Of a DNA stretch of 64,000 bases, positions 12,579-25,184 are shown piece by piece (position 1 is the first letter of the stretch; the number at the start of each line of letters is the position of its first letter). The DNA comes from Cymodocea nodosa (Eukaryota; Streptophyta; Magnoliopsida; Alismatales; Cymodoceaceae). The stretch lies in assembly GCA_036874045.1 (NCBI GenBank), contig CM072337.1, forward strand, positions 7,812,001 to 7,876,000. The letters are read 5' to 3'. The notes under the pieces are model-generated. The model was not told the DNA's origin, did no database searches, and saw nothing but the letters and a program-made list of their open reading frames with translations. The position numbers and the translations under genes are program-made.

Positions 12579-14169
12579 CATCGTAGGTTGTAACAGCAAC
12601 AAATGGGAAAGATTTTCTTGACAAAGTTTACAAATAACCTAAGTGCCCGTGTAATAAGTGTTTAAATAGGGTTTTTAGGTATATAACTCAATGTGAAGAG
12701 AAGTCGGGTTTAGAAATTAAATAAATATTGAATAAAGTTTATTCAATCAAGGTACCTGAAATATTCAAGTATAACTCGTTGAGTTAACTAACCTAACGAG
12801 TAAAACGCTGTCTAAAGGCAGTTTTACATGTTACTTTATCTAACATAACGTCTAGTTAGTACACCAATTTTCGGATGCTTCCAACTGAAACGTTCCAAAA
12901 ACCACACACATGCTAAACTTAACATTATCTTGAGAACATTGTAAACTATTTGAACATTTTGTCCTTTGAATCTAAAATAGTTTATTTGTCTTTTTAAATT
13001 ATTTCATCAAGATTTTAAGAGGACATTAATTCAGATTAACTAAGATTTGTATTCTAAATTATATTAATCTGTTTTTGACATTGTTAATCCTCCCCCTACA
13101 AATATACTTCAAATATATTCAATCAAAATACAAAATATACTTGTAGTGATAACAGATGTTAAGTATAACTATACTTTTAAATTTTCTTTTCAGAGACTTC
13201 CGTTATCCTGACATCATAAAAAATGATTTCCAGAATCAATTCATACTGTATATGAATCAAAACACAACTTTGAACTCAATGTGATTAATTCAAGGAGAAT
13301 AAAAGAATGTATCTCAAATAAATGTTTCCAAAAGTACTAATGTTGATTCAATAAATCAGTAGTCATATTGGTAGAAACTATATGCGATTCAAAGATATCT
13401 GTAATTAATGAAACAACATTTTTTTTTTTTTTTTTCAAAATAGTGAATATTGATAATTTTCTTTAAAAGTTAGTGTGAAAAGCTTGAATCATACAAGAGC
13501 ATTCTAATGTACCCGTGTAATGAGCTTTCAGTCAACAATCCCAGATCTGATCAGGACCTTAGATTGCCAGATTTAAAGAATTATTTTTTTAGGACAACAA
13601 TCCTTACATACCTATCTGCTCAAGTACAAAAGGCTCGCGATCAAACTGATCAATAAACTTTCAATGATTTTCACTTTGTAAGCACTTTTCATTTTAAGCA
13701 AAGTATATATGTATTCCATTAATATAGATGCAATAAAACACAAATCTCATACAATTTTTACTTCTATGATTGTACTGAGAATATGAATCAGTTTCAATAA
13801 GCTTATACTTTTGATTAACAGTTTAAGATGAGTTACATATAACTTATTCTACAAGTTTAATCAATTAAGTCAAATTTATGCATGATCATATGCATTCTCC
13901 TTGATTCAAAGAAAACATTTAATCAAAATTTCAGAATGTCAGAAGTATTTAATGTTTTTCATTTACACTTCCACTTAAAATCGTAAAAACCATTAAAATT
14001 GATAAACTACTTAAAATCAATAAGATACTACTATGATTTTACAAAAAATACATAGTATCTTAAGCAGTAGTTTAGATATTACTTTAGATATTTATAATAA
14101 GTATATAATATCTATGAGGTGAACAACATCATCAATAATATTTATCTTTTTATGTGGAGTTTAAGCATT
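12579..14169 (-). promoter_or_regulatory. Cop-1a post-pol noncoding module and candidate accessory promoter
   Basis: No gene. In the element sense this holds the module shared with the gypsy family (about 14110 to 13090, including 'caatcccagatctgatca'), then an internal polypurine-like tract (CCTCCCCCTAC on the plus strand, 13089-13099). Palindromes around 12770-12900 follow, with GTTGAGTTAACT and TTTCGGATGC words, and a TATTTAAAC box at 12660-12668 lies about 85 bases before the accessory ATG. The same order exists in Cop-1b. Promoter function is inferred from position and motifs only. Confidence 0.5.
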
Positions 14170-15959
14170 TTACACATCATATAGCCTACAAATACCTAAA
14201 TTTAATCTAATGTTGTAGAAAGTATTTTCGTCTAGAGGTTTTGTAAATATATCAGCTAATTGATTTTTACTAGACACAAATTCTAATTTAATTTTTCCTT
14301 TAATTACGTTATCTCTTAGAAAATGATGTCTAACCTCTATATGCTTTGCTCTTGAATGTAATACAGAATTTTGGAAAGATTTATTGCAGAACTACTATCA
14401 CAATAAATCTCAGTTGTATCATAAGATAATCCAAAGTCTTCTAAAGTTTGCCTTATCCACAGAATCTGAGTGCAACACAGTGCAGCAGCAACATATTCAG
14501 CTTCTGTAGTAGAAAGTGCTACATAGTTTTGCTTTTTACTAAACCATGACACCAAATTATTTCCTAATAATTGACATGTGCCACTGGTACTCTTTCTATC
14601 AGATTTAGATCCTACATAATCAGCATTAGTATATCCTATAAGATCTATTGAACTATCCTTAGAATAATATAGTTTGAAATTTTTAGTTCCTTGTATATAT
14701 CTAAATATTATTTTAATTGCAATTAAGTGTGATTCTTTAGGATTAGATTGAAATCTAGCACAAACACACACAGCAAACATAATATCAGGTCTACTAGCAG
14801 TCCAATAAAGTAAAGAACCAATCATACTTCTGTATTTTCTTTGATCTATAGATTTTCCTATGTCAACAATATCTAACTTTAAAGTACTACTCATAGGAGT
14901 TCCTCGAATCATTGTATCATTAAAATTAAATTTCTTAAGCATTTCATCTGCATATTTTTAATTGCAATTAAGTGTGATTCTTTAGGATTAGATTGAAATC
15001 TAGCACAAACACACACAGCAAACATAATATTAGGTCTACTAGCAGTCAAATAAAGTAAAGAACCAATCATACTTCTGTATTTTCTTTGATCTATAGATTT
15101 TCCTATGTCATCAATATCTAACTTTAAAGTACTACTCATAGGAGTTCCTCGAATCCTTGTATCATTAAAATTAAATTTCTTAAGCATTTCATCTGCATAT
15201 TTTTCCTGATTTAAAAATATACCTTTATCCATTTGCTTAATTTGAAGTCCTAGAAAATATGAAAGTTCTCCTATCATACTCATTTCAAACTGATTAGTCA
15301 TCTCTTCAGAGAATATTTCTATCAACTTATTAGAGGTTGCTCTAAAGATTATATCATTCACGTATATTTGAACAACAATCTGATCTTTACCATCTCTCTT
15401 AATTAATAGAGTATGATCCACTTTTCTCATAATATAGCCTTTTTCTATTAAAAAAGTAGACAATCCTTCATACCATGATCTAGGTGCTTGCTTCAAACTG
15501 TATAAGGCTTTCTTCAATTTATACACAAAGTTAGGATTTTTAATATCTTCAAATCCAGGTAGTTGTTTTACATAGACTTCTTCATTAATTAAACCATTTA
15601 GAAATGTACTCTTTACATCCATTTGATATAATTTAAAATCCATATAACAAGCATAGGCCAATAATATTCTAATACTTTCTAACCTAGCCATAGGAGCAAA
15701 TGTTTCATCATAATCTAGTCCTTCCTATGTATACCCTTGTGCAACTAATCTAGCTTTGTTCCTTATAACTTGACCAGTTTCATTAGTTTTGTTTCTAAAG
15801 ATCCACTTTGTACCTGTTATGGACTGATTTTCTAGTGGAGAGACTAATTCCCATACATCATTTCTGATGAATTGATTTAGTTCTTCTTGCATTGCCACTA
15901 TCCAATTTTCATCAGATAATGCTTCTTGTATATTCCTTGGTTCCACCATAGAAACAAAC
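14170..15959 (-). pseudogene. Cop-1a reverse transcriptase and RNase H
   Basis: Ty1/copia RT and RNase H. Recognisable parts are 'YQMDVKSTFLNGLI', 'LKKALYSLKQAPRSWYE' and the catalytic box, which reads YVNDI instead of YVDDI, so one catalytic aspartate is changed. RNase H keeps 'TNADYVGSKSDRKSTSGT' (catalytic D partly altered in context), 'STTEAEYVAA' and 'YCDSSSAINL'. A 245-base tandem duplication at 14711-15200 repeats the RT-to-RNase H linker, and the frame breaks near 14370, losing the 'LADIFTKPL' tail in frame. Stops and the duplication make it non-functional. Confidence 0.9.
14711..15200. repeat. 245-base tandem duplication within Cop-1a pol
   Basis: Bases 14711-14955 and 14956-15200 are near-identical copies, differing at roughly five positions by eye. 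The repeated peptide begins 'MLKKFNFNDT' and ends 'KESHLIAIK'. Cop-1b has one copy at the corresponding place (about 56390-56630). The junction lies at a TATTTTT word. Confidence 0.9.
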
Positions 15960-17530
15960 ATACACATACTATTTAAATTTATTGAAGCTCTAGTTTTAAC
16001 TCCCTCATTAATATTACCAATGACTTGAGTGATGGAATGTGATGAAGAATAACGCCAATTTCTATGATTTCCCTCAATATTCTCATCAACATCTAAAGGT
16101 ACATCACTTTCATCATTAGTTTGATCATTTAAGTTCATATTTTTGATTTTCTCAGATAAATCATCAATCTCTCTATTGATCTCTAACTCATTTGGAAAAT
16201 TGATCATATCATCATTATCAGCTTTAGATTGAGATTCTCTAAGAGAATTTTCATTGAAGCTTACATGGAGGGTTTCTTCAATAGTCCTAGAAGTCTTGTT
16301 ATATACTCTATAGGCTTTACTTCTAGTAGAGTAACCTACAAAAATTCCTTCATCCGATTTGGCTTGAAATTTATCCCTTTTATCCTTAGTATTTAGAATA
16401 AAAAACTTGTAGCCAAATGATTTCATATAGGAAATTTTTGGAATCCTATTAAACATAATTTCAAAAGGAGTTTTATTAACTTGAGGTCTTAAATGACTTC
16501 TGTTAATAATATAACAAGCTGTATTTACTACTTCAACCCAAAGATTTTGAGGTAACTTATGTTCATTCAACATAGTTCAGGCCATTTCTTGAAGTGATCT
16601 ATTCTTTCTCTCAACAACACCATTTTGACACAGTGCTCTTGGAAAAGAAAACCTGTGATCAATGCCTTGCTCATTACAATAGTTATCCATTTGATCATTA
16701 TCAAATTCAGTTCCATGATCAATCCTAAGTTTTTGAATAGAGACACTCTGCTCATTTTGAACAAAATTGCAAAACATTTTAAATTTTTAAAAAACTTCTG
16801 TCTTAGATGCTAGAAAATATACCCAAATGTATCTAGAGAAGTCATCTACTAAAACAAATACATACCATTTACCACCAAGACTCATGATTCTTATTGGTCC
16901 AAATAGATCCATATGTATAAGTTCTAAGACTCTCTTGCTTGAAATATCAGTTTTGGATTTAAAAGAGTTTTTGTGAAGTTTACCTAACTCACATGCATCA
17001 CACATAAAGTCCTTTGAGTATTTAATCTTTGGTAAACTTCTCACTAAATGTTTTCTAGATAGTTTATGTAACAGTTTCATATTTATATGCCCAATCCTTC
17101 TATGTCATAGATATGCATCACTAGTTTCAGCTAGCAAACATGAATTTAAATCAACTGCATCAGAAGGTAAAGATAAAATACATACAAAACCTTTTCTTTT
17201 AGCAATAAACTTAATTTCATCTGTATTTTTATCAATTATTTTGCATGCATTATCTTCAAACACTACATAATATCCATTTTTAGTTAGTTTTATGACACTC
17301 AGCAAATTAAATCCTAGGTTTTCTACATATAGTACATTCGAAATAACACACGTAGGAGTTATTTGAACATTAACCATACCTATGATTTTATCTTTGCTTT
17401 TGTTTCCAAATGTTACACTTCCTTTTATGGTATTTGTAAAATTTTGTAATAGACTTTTCTATCCGGTCATGTGACTTGATGCTCCACTGTCCAAGATCCA
17501 TTTTGATGTTATTTCCTCCTACAACACAAA
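15960..17530 (-). pseudogene. Cop-1a protease and integrase
   Basis: The protease keeps the catalytic triplet in 'WILDSGASSHMTG' (about 17460-17515), followed immediately by a stop that replaces a glutamine. The pre-integrase zinc-finger area has 'RIGHINMKLLHKL' and 'CDACELGKLHKNSF'. The integrase core has 'HMDLFGPI', 'IDHGTEFDN' and 'NGVVERKNRS', so the D-D-E residues are all readable. Stops break it near 17104, 16787 and 16574. The end of the frame runs through a variable acidic linker into the RT. Cop-1b has a damaged protease but a similar integrase. Confidence 0.88.
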
Positions 17531-18895
17531 TTAAGAAAAACTTTTTCTTGGTACCCAATGTTGTTGAGGACCAAGTTCATTAAACGCATATTTCTTCTTT
17601 TTGTTTAAAAATAGTTTAACATTATCATTTATTTTCTTATTAGTTGTAAGTACTATTGATTTATCATTAGCTTCATACTCACATATAGCATTATTGCTTT
17701 TACAATCATTCTTTTTGTTTTCAGATGTAGTATAATCAAGACCATACCGATTTTTATTAGATGTTAATTTATTTCGGTCATGCTCATACATTTCAGTAAG
17801 TTCATACCAAGATTTTGTACTTGTATTAACATTTTCCATACATACAAAATCTTTTTCTGCATAAGAATTTTTAGTTTTATCACATGTAGAATGAGTAATT
17901 GGTCTAATACCAGTTTATTGAATTTCATGCTCAGGTTTCTGAATTTTCAGTTTACTACAATTGTCCGAAATTTTAGAAACATTAGAAACTGAATTTCCAG
18001 AACAAGAAACAAGATTTTTAGAAACATTTATAGTCATGTTAGAAGTACAATTTGACAAATCACATTGATTTATATTATTACTGCATGATTCATCCCTTGA
18101 TGTACCTACTTCTACATATTTATTACCTTGTTTCATAATAAAAGGAATTTTAGTCTTAGATTTACTTGAACTGCAACTAATAAATCTTTTATTGGCTTGA
18201 GATTCAGGATATTCAAGATAATCAAATCCTAAGCCAAATTTATAAGACACCGCAGGGGTACTAGTTAGTTTGTCTAACTTAGTTTGACTTAAATTCCATT
18301 TCTCTATGGTAGAATTTAAATCTTGCTCTCTCAGTTTTAATTTATCTATCTCTAATTCAAGTTCATTTATGTTGTTTCTCAACATTTCATTTTCAGATTC
18401 TATCTTTAATTTTTCAACATTTATATTCTGTATTTGTTCATGCAAGATACATTCATTAAATCTAAATTTTTGCAAATCTCTAGCATGATTTTCATTATCA
18501 CATTTAAACTTTTCTAAAGTAGTAGATAGGAAACAATTTTCTTCTTCCATAATGGATGAAGATTTTCTAATATTCTTATTTTCCAATTTACATACTTTAA
18601 GTTTTTGTAATAATGCATGATAAGCACATAATAATTCATCAAAGTTGAAATCTGAATGACTTTCAGGATCAGATATTACCTCAGACTCATTTGCCATGAA
18701 GCACACATGAGCAACGTCTTCTAACTCTTGTTCTCCTTTTGAATGTGAAGATTTTGATGCTGATTCCTTAGATTCAGACTCTTCAGATGTGTCATCCCAA
18801 GTGACCTTCAAAGCCTTTTTCTTGTAAAACTTTTTCTGAGTTTTCTGAGCAGTCTTCTTCTGATTTGTCCTACTTTGCTTTTCATTTTTCCTCAT
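17531..18895 (-). pseudogene. Cop-1a gag-to-protease linker, coiled-coil rich
   Basis: A long linker between the zinc knuckle and the protease. It begins basic (runs of Lys and Gln), then acidic and Ser-rich ('DDTSEESESKESASKSSHS'), then has heptad-like Leu/Ile/Lys stretches such as 'NNINELELEIDKLKLREQ' typical of a coiled coil. It ends with 'NELGPQQHWVPRKSFS', and 'WVPK/R' is a common copia gag-pol junction word. It is open from 18895 to 17915, with one stop, then open from 17839 to 17531. Such a long linker is seen in the SIRE/Maximus lineage. No enzymatic role. Confidence 0.7.
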
Positions 18896-19789
18896 AGGAC
18901 AATCTGGAGAAAGATGTCCAGGTTTCTTACAGTTGTAACATACATACTTTCTGGATGAAGAATTCTAGTCATTCAGTGATTTTGACGTTGAGGGTTTATC
19001 ATTTTTGTTCCTTTACTGTTTCCTAGCTTTCCATGCTTTCTTGAATTTCCTAGTCAACAAAATCAAATCCTCGTCAGAATCAGTAGATATATCAGAATCT
19101 GAATTAATTTTGAAGGCTATTTCTTTCTTCATTTTTAGTTTGTTGTGACTCAGTGATTCATTTAATTAAACTTCATAAGCTGTTAAATTTCCTATAAGTT
19201 CATTCATAGTATAAACATTTAAATCTCGTGATTCCTCAATTGATGTTACTTTCTGAGACCATTTAGAACTTAGGGATCTGAGAATTTTCCTCACCAAATC
19301 CTTCTGTTCAAAATTCTTTCCTAAACATTTTAAAGAGTTTATGATATCAAGAAATCTGGAAAACATCTTAGAAACAATTTCGTCTTCATGCATCTTAAAG
19401 AGTTCATACTTATGAATCATCATGTTTATTTTAGTCTCTTTAACTTGAGAAGTACCTTCATGTGAATCTTCTAATGCATGCCACACCTCATAAGCAGATT
19501 TATATGCCAACACTTTACTAAATTGTTCATAACTCAATGCACAAAATAAAATATTTAAGCCCTTAGCATTTAGAGTTTCATTTTCTATTTTAGTAATTAT
19601 CCAAGTATTATAAGGAGTAGTTAACGGAGTATATGGTTTAGAAATCATGAACCACAACTTATGATCTATACTTTGAAGAAAAATAGTCATCCTATATTTC
19701 CAAAATTCAAAATGTATTCCATCAAATAAAGGAGGACGATTAAGATTTTGACCTTCATATAAAGAAAAATTACCATTTCCAGTAGGCAT
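18896..19789 (-). pseudogene. Cop-1a gag (copia-type capsid/nucleocapsid)
   Basis: Starts MPTGNGNFSLYEGQNLNRPP. 'LFDGIHFEFWKYRM' and 'VWHALEDSHEGTSQVKETKI' are typical of copia gag. Residues 1-207 are open; a TAA replaces a glutamine codon after 'NLTAYEV'. The frame then continues to a CCHC zinc knuckle, CYNCKKPGHLSPDC (about 18900-18945), which would bind genomic RNA. Two or three stops separate the capsid part from the knuckle. The start ATG lies about 185 bases after the primer site, as in Cop-1b. Confidence 0.88.
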
Positions 19790-19974
19790 CTTACCTTAGA
19801 TTTTTCAACCTATTTGATTTTAAATAGTCTAAAACTTTAAAACAACTTGAGCCTTAAGTCAAGAAAGTTAAACGTATGCTCAGATATTAATTTCTGTTTA
19901 AAAACAAGGAAGGTAGAATAAGCAATGATATTAAATAAGTTGGTATCGATTTTATATCAAAGATTATTAACAAA

Positions 19975-19986
19975 GCTCTAATACCA
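19975..19986 (-). other. Cop-1a primer binding site
   Basis: TGGTATTAGAGC in the element sense, one base from the canonical initiator Met tRNA complement TGGTATCAGAGC, two bases from the LTR end. Confidence 0.8.
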
Positions 19987-19988
19987 CT

Positions 19989-20897
19989 TGTAGGATCGTA
20001 TGGCTACACAAGAGGGGGGTGAATTGTGTATTTTTAATATTTTTTGAAATATAATTGAAACTTTAAAACTCAAAAACAAGTCGAGACATTGTTTTCATAA
20101 AATCATTTTTATTCAAGGTTTCAATTACAATATACAATTCAATTCTCCTCAGAAATTGTAGATGCAATTATAACTCGATACCATGTATCATCTAAATAAT
20201 TTCATAACTACAAACAAAGAAAACTAATTTGCAAAATTTAAAACATTTCTCCCTGTTTGAGATCTTTCTTCTTCTTCTTTTTCTTCTTCAGCAATTCTTC
20301 AGTGACGAATATCTTGTCTTTCTTTGCTTCACCGAATTTGCTTTCACTTGATACTTCAAATCTTCAGCGACATAAATTTAACCTTTTCTGCTTCATTGAA
20401 TTTTCTTCCACTTGAGAGATTTTGCCTGAAGAGGTGTTTTTGATCCTTGAAAAAGATTTTTCTCTTGGTGTGTAGGGATGGTTTGGTCTTAGAAAAGATT
20501 TTTCGTTTTGTGTGCAAAGATAATTTGATCAACGAGAATTCTATGCCTTTTATACTGTATCTTCATTTCATGCATATCCTTCACATTTAACCACTACCAG
20601 TTTTCTACTTCTCCACATCTTTTCTTTTTCCTTCATCGAAATACACATTCTAACCCACGTTTATATTTCGAATTTTCTTTAATCACCAGTCTTGGATCTC
20701 TGAAAAATTTCCTGCAAAATAAACTTTCTCGTCCAAAAACCTTTAATCAGTGTAATAAGAAGTCGTTACTTTAATGTTAACTAAACGAGTAACATAAGTA
20801 TATATATATAACTTAACATTTCTAACTTAACGAGTTCCTCATGTGCCATTACACGTGACAAGTACTGTAGCTAACTCAACGAACTAAGTTCGTGGTG
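19989..20897 (-). repeat. Cop-1a 5' LTR, truncated
   Basis: Matches the LTR-end half of 6050-7740 from TGTAGGATCG to 'aagttcgtggtg' and then jumps directly to Gyp-A reverse transcriptase sequence. About 780 bases of the LTR start are missing. A TATA-like box (TATAAAAGG) is near 20546-20554. One hairpin unit is less regular than in Cop-1b. Confidence 0.88.
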
Positions 20898-22406
20898 GGC
20901 AAGAATATTTTTGTTTCCTAGATGGGTATTCAGGATATAACCAAGTTCTAGTAGCATTAGAGGATCAAGAGAAAACAACTTTCACCTGTCCTAATGAAAC
21001 TTATGTTTTTAAGAGAATGCCATTCGGATTATGCAATGCCCTAGCTACCTTTCAAAGGTGTATGTAGGGCATATTCACTAGAATGACTGAAGATTTTTTA
21101 GAAATATTTTTGGATGATTTTACTATTTATGGAATTTCATATGAAGTGTGTTTAAACAATTTAGACCAATTATTAAAATGTTGTGTGGAAAAAAATTTGG
21201 TTCTAAATTGGGAAAAATGTCACTTCATGGTTAAACAAGGAATAGTCTTGGGACATGTTGTTTCAAAGAAAGGGTTGGAAGTAGATAAAGCTAAAATAGA
21301 AGTAATTTCTAATCTACCAGAACCTAAATCAGTAAAAGATATTAGATCATTTCTAGGACATGCTAGATTTTGTAGAAGATTTATTAAAGACATTAGCGAA
21401 ATAGTTAGACCTTTAACTAATCTATTAAAGATGTCCCATTCAACTTTGATAAAAATTGCAAAGAAGCATTTTTCAAGCTTAAAACTAGCTTAATTTCAAC
21501 TCCTATAATTCAAGCACCTGATTGGAGCCATCCATTTGAATTAATGTGTGATGCATTTGATTTTGCTATAGGAGCAGTGTTGGGACAGAAGATAGAAAAA
21601 TCTCCTAGAGTAATTCATTATGCAAGCAAAACCTTAAATGATGCTCAAGTTAATTACACAACTACTGAAAAAGAGTTGTTAGCTGTTGTGCTTGCCTTAG
21701 AAAAGTTTAGATCATATATTATTAGAGCTAAAGTGATAGTATACACAGATCATTCAACTTTAAAACACCTAATAGCAAAGAAAGAGACCAAACCTAGATT
21801 GATCCAGTGGATATTATTATTACAAGAATTTGATCTGGAAATTAAAGATAAAAAAGGTTGTGAGAATGTAGTAGCAGATCATTTATCAAGATTACAAATA
21901 AAAAGTCAAATATTGAAATTAAGGATAATTTTCCTGATGAACAATTAATGACCATCAACACAATGCCTTGGTATGCATACATAGTTAATTACTTAGTTAC
22001 TGGTTTAACACTTAAGGATTGGAATAGACAGGATAAGAAATTGTTCTTTTCAAGAGTGAAATATTATTATTAGGAAGACCCATACTTATTTAAGAAATGT
22101 TTCGATCTGGTTTTAAGGAGGTGTGTTCCAAAAACTGAATATCAGAGCATATTGTCTTTCTACCATGATTAAGCATGTGGAGGACATTTTGGTTTAGAGA
22201 AAACTGCTGCCAAAGTTCTACAATATGGATTTTATTGGCCAACACTATTTAAAGATGCTCATAAATACTACTTAAGTTGTTTAAGATGTCAACAAATAGG
22301 AAGGATATCAAAGAGGAATATGATGCCTCTAAATCCTATTGTTGAGGTTGAAATCTTTGATGTGTGGGGAATAAACTTTCTAGGTCCATTTCCTATGTCT
22401 AATTAA
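20898..22406 (+). pseudogene. Gyp-A pol: RT palm, RNase H, integrase N-terminal part
   Basis: Resumes the Gyp-A pol frame at 'GQEYFCFLDGYSGYN'. The RT palm has 'RMPFGLCNALATFQRC' and the catalytic box 'IFLDDFTIYG' intact. RNase H has '[15 protein letters not shown]' and '[16 protein letters not shown]', with its catalytic order recognisable. The integrase has a zinc-binding region with stops and ends at 'NFLGPFPMSN', where Cop-2 inserts. Frameshifts occur near 21480 and 21930, and there are several stops (for example near 21068, 22072 and 22171). About 376 bases of the RT start, relative to Gyp-B, were lost with the Cop-1a end. Confidence 0.9.
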
Positions 22407-24125
22407 TGTTAGTTCAATTATTTATCAGTTAATTTTGATGATGAAAAACGTGTGGTTTAATTATTTCTGACATATTTTAGATGTTTTTTTATTCAAATGA
22501 ATTTTGGCTAACTGCTTTGTGCTCAAAGTCTTTTAAATTAGATTTCGGCAGGTTATTTTGTCTACAGTATATTGATCAGAGAGTTAATTTATTAGTCACC
22601 AAACAAAATAGGACAAATTGGATGGTTAAGCTTCTCTCCTGGCTTTTCAAACAGTTATATCAATAACTATCTGAAACGTAGTTATCTTCAGTGAGTTAAG
22701 TCTTTTTATGTCCGATATAACTTTTATGGTAAGTATCCGAAATCCCTTCTATTTCGGATAGTTAAGGTTTTTATTCCGGAGAGTTAGCTATTTCTCTGAT
22801 TTAATGTACTTTCGGTTACTTTCTTCTAAAGGACATATGTTAGTCTCTCATCGCTTGACTTAAGTAACTTTTCAGAAGGTTACGATGTAACTATCTGAAA
22901 ACTCTTAAGAATCGAAGAGTTACCTTCTGTAAGTATTCGAAAATAGTTTTAAGCTTCGAATGGTTGAGTTTTCTATTATTTCTGACTTAAGTGACTTTTC
23001 GGAAGGTTACCTGTGTAACTATCCAAAATGACTTAAGGATCGGAGAGTTTTCTTTTATAAGTATCCGAAACATGCCTTCTCTATCGGATAATTTATTTTT
23101 AATATTTTATAATGCTGTTTCAGAAGGACACGTGTTTTAATTTTAATACATGACTTAAGTGGTCTTTCGGAATGTTAGTTCTATCTATCCGAAATGATTT
23201 TGAGTTTCGACAAGTTATCTTTCTAAGTCTCCGATTTTCTAAAAGCCTCCAAAGATTTTATTTTTACAGAAACTACAACTATTATTAATTGACTAACTGT
23301 TGTGGCAAGATATCTTTTGATTGCTTGACTTTATTATGATTGAAGGTTGCTGGTGATGAATTACTACATAAGGCATCTGACCATTTCAGAATTCTTTCCA
23401 CCTATGCAAATCTCGAAGGAAAAATGAAAAGGATTTGCAGAAAATTAAAACACACACACATAATTTTTTCAACACTTGAAAGGAGAAATTGTCTGTTAAG
23501 CAATTCTGCAAACATTCTGAAGATTCGTCTGCAGCAAAGTCTAGAAGATCAAAAGCTGCATATCAATCAAGAATTCTCCTTAGAGCTTCTTTGTCAACTC
23601 TTCATTGGAGTTGATCTGGTCTTGTGTGTCTTTTTCATTTTGAGTCTGTGATTCTTAGTTTTAAACTATTTTCTCGTTAGCTTTAAAAACCCTAACTCAC
23701 AAGGGTGTTGTGAGTATACCCTTCACAAGGTTGGGGCCTTGGTGAAGAGACTGAAGTGTGACACTTCACTTGCTCAAGATTGGGGTATTGAGTACACAAA
23801 GTTGGTGCTTTGTGTGAGGTTTTTGTTTAGCCTTTAAAAACATCTGTAAGGCTGTTGCTTAGCCTGCAAAAGCAACTTGTTTAAGGTTTGTACTTAGCCT
23901 TAAAAGTACTTAGTGGAATTCTTGAGGTTGTGGCCTTGAGGAGTGGACTACTTAGTTCGGGGAACCACTATAAATCTCTTTGTGTTCTTCTGCACTACAA
24001 GTTTTAATTCCAAAATCAATTAATCAGGGTTCATTAGTGTCAACAACTTTTGAAATTTTTAAAAGCAAAATAAATTTTATTAGGATACTATTCACCCCCC
24101 CTCAGTGTGCCATTCTATCCTTTCA
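22407..24125 (+). repeat. Cop-2 5' LTR
   Basis: TGTTAGTTC..CCTTTCA, 1719 bases, followed two bases later by the primer site. Bases 22660-23230 are packed with TTTCGGATAGTTA/TAACTATCCGAAA-type words in both orientations. The last 400 bases carry repeated phrases such as 'gcttagcctgcaaaagcaac' and 'ggttgtggccttgaggag', a style known from SIRE/Maximus LTR ends. Its first 246 bases recur at 49690-49935. The small open frames inside are not supported as genes. Confidence 0.9.
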
Positions 24126-24127
24126 AG

Positions 24128-24139
24128 TGGTATCAAAGT
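24128..24139 (+). other. Cop-2 primer binding site
   Basis: TGGTATCAAAGT, close to the initiator Met tRNA complement TGGTATCAGAGC with later bases changed, two bases after the LTR. Confidence 0.8.
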
Positions 24140-24177
24140 AGGTTATCTCTGTAATAGATTTAATCAATCTGAGATCA

Positions 24178-25184
24178 ATGGCAGAGGGTCAGCATGTACA
24201 CCGACCTCCACTCTTTGTTGGAAATAATTATGGCTTTTGGAAAAAAAAAAGACTAATTTTTAAAAATCTATGGTTGTTAAGGTATGGAGAGTAGTGGTTC
24301 GTGGAATACAACTTCTAGATGTTCTTGAAGACATGTGGAATGATGAAGATGAGAAGAAAATTCAAATGGATGCAAGAGGAATGAATGCACTAACTTGTGC
24401 AATCACTGCTGATATATACAACAAGATTTCTGCTTGTTCTACTGCACATGAAGCTTGGCATGCATTAGAAATTACATATGAGGGAACAAATGAAGTGAAG
24501 GATACAAAAATAAGTATCCTACTAAGAAAGTATGAGATGTTCAAAATGAAAGAGAATGAGAGTATCACTGATCTCATATCTCGTTTCATTGAGATCATAA
24601 ATGGACTGAAGAATCTCGAGAAAGAATTTCCCATGAAAGAACAAGTTATCAAAGTCTTGAGAAGCCTAAACAAAGATTGGAAAGCTAAGGCTACCTCCCT
24701 GCAAGATTCAAAGGATATGAGGACTTTCACTCTAGAAGATCTCACTAGCAATCTGTTAGCCTATGAGACTCAACTGAAAGACTGGAAAGAAAAGGAAGGA
24801 GAAACCTCAAGGAAGGTTGAAAAGAAAAAGGAGCTTGCATTGAAGGCTCAACAACCATCTAAGGAGCCTGCTAATGAGTTTCTAGAAGAATTGACCTGTA
24901 TTATTAGAAAATATAGAAAATTTTGGAAGAAAGGACAAAGTCATGATAAAGGGAAGCAATCTGCTACAAAATGCTTCAACTACAACAGATATGGGCATTT
25001 TCAGAGCCAATGCACATATCAAAAGAAGGATGAAAGAAAGAACTTTGACAAGAAGAAATCTCATGGAAAACAGAAGTTTCATCAGAGAAGATTTAATCAA
25101 GGAAAGAAGAAAGCATTCCAAGTTACTTGGGATGATTCTACAAAATCTGAAGTATCTGAAGGTACCAGTACTGATGGTACATAG
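24178..25184 (+). pseudogene. Cop-2 gag
   Basis: The true start is probably the ATG at 24178 (MAEGQHVHRPPLFVGNNYGF). An indel near 24240, at a run of A, puts the remainder in another frame, open from 24270 to 25184. That part has the copia gag motifs 'AHEAWHALEITYEGTNEV' and 'FIEIINGLKNLEKEF'. The zinc knuckle reads CFNYNRYGHFQSQC, so its second cysteine has become tyrosine. It ends in a basic stretch and 'KAFQVTWDDS', equivalent to 'KALKVTWDD' of Cop-1. Indel and knuckle damage make it non-functional. Bases 24374-24397 reappear exactly at 63181-63204. Confidence 0.88.

Larger units (their letters stand above)
6050..20897 (-). mobile_element. Cop-1a, SIRE-like Ty1/copia element, 5'-truncated, inserted in Gyp-A
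   Basis: Minus-strand copia element. From right to left it has a truncated 5' LTR, primer site, gag, a long coiled-coil linker, protease, integrase, reverse transcriptase, RNase H, a noncoding module, an accessory ORF, a polypurine tract and a complete 3' LTR. It interrupts the Gyp-A pol frame at 6049. The left flank is GGATG; no matching duplication is found on the right because the right end is deleted along with about 376 bases of Gyp-A pol. It is the same family as Cop-1b. A 2148-base solo LTR is inserted near its 3' end, so it is longer than Cop-1b despite the truncation. Confidence 0.9.

Noticed and set aside
23340..23651. 103-codon open frame in the Cop-2 5' LTR
   Set aside because: It lies in the LTR with no family match. 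The 3' LTR copy is truncated before this point, so it cannot be compared.
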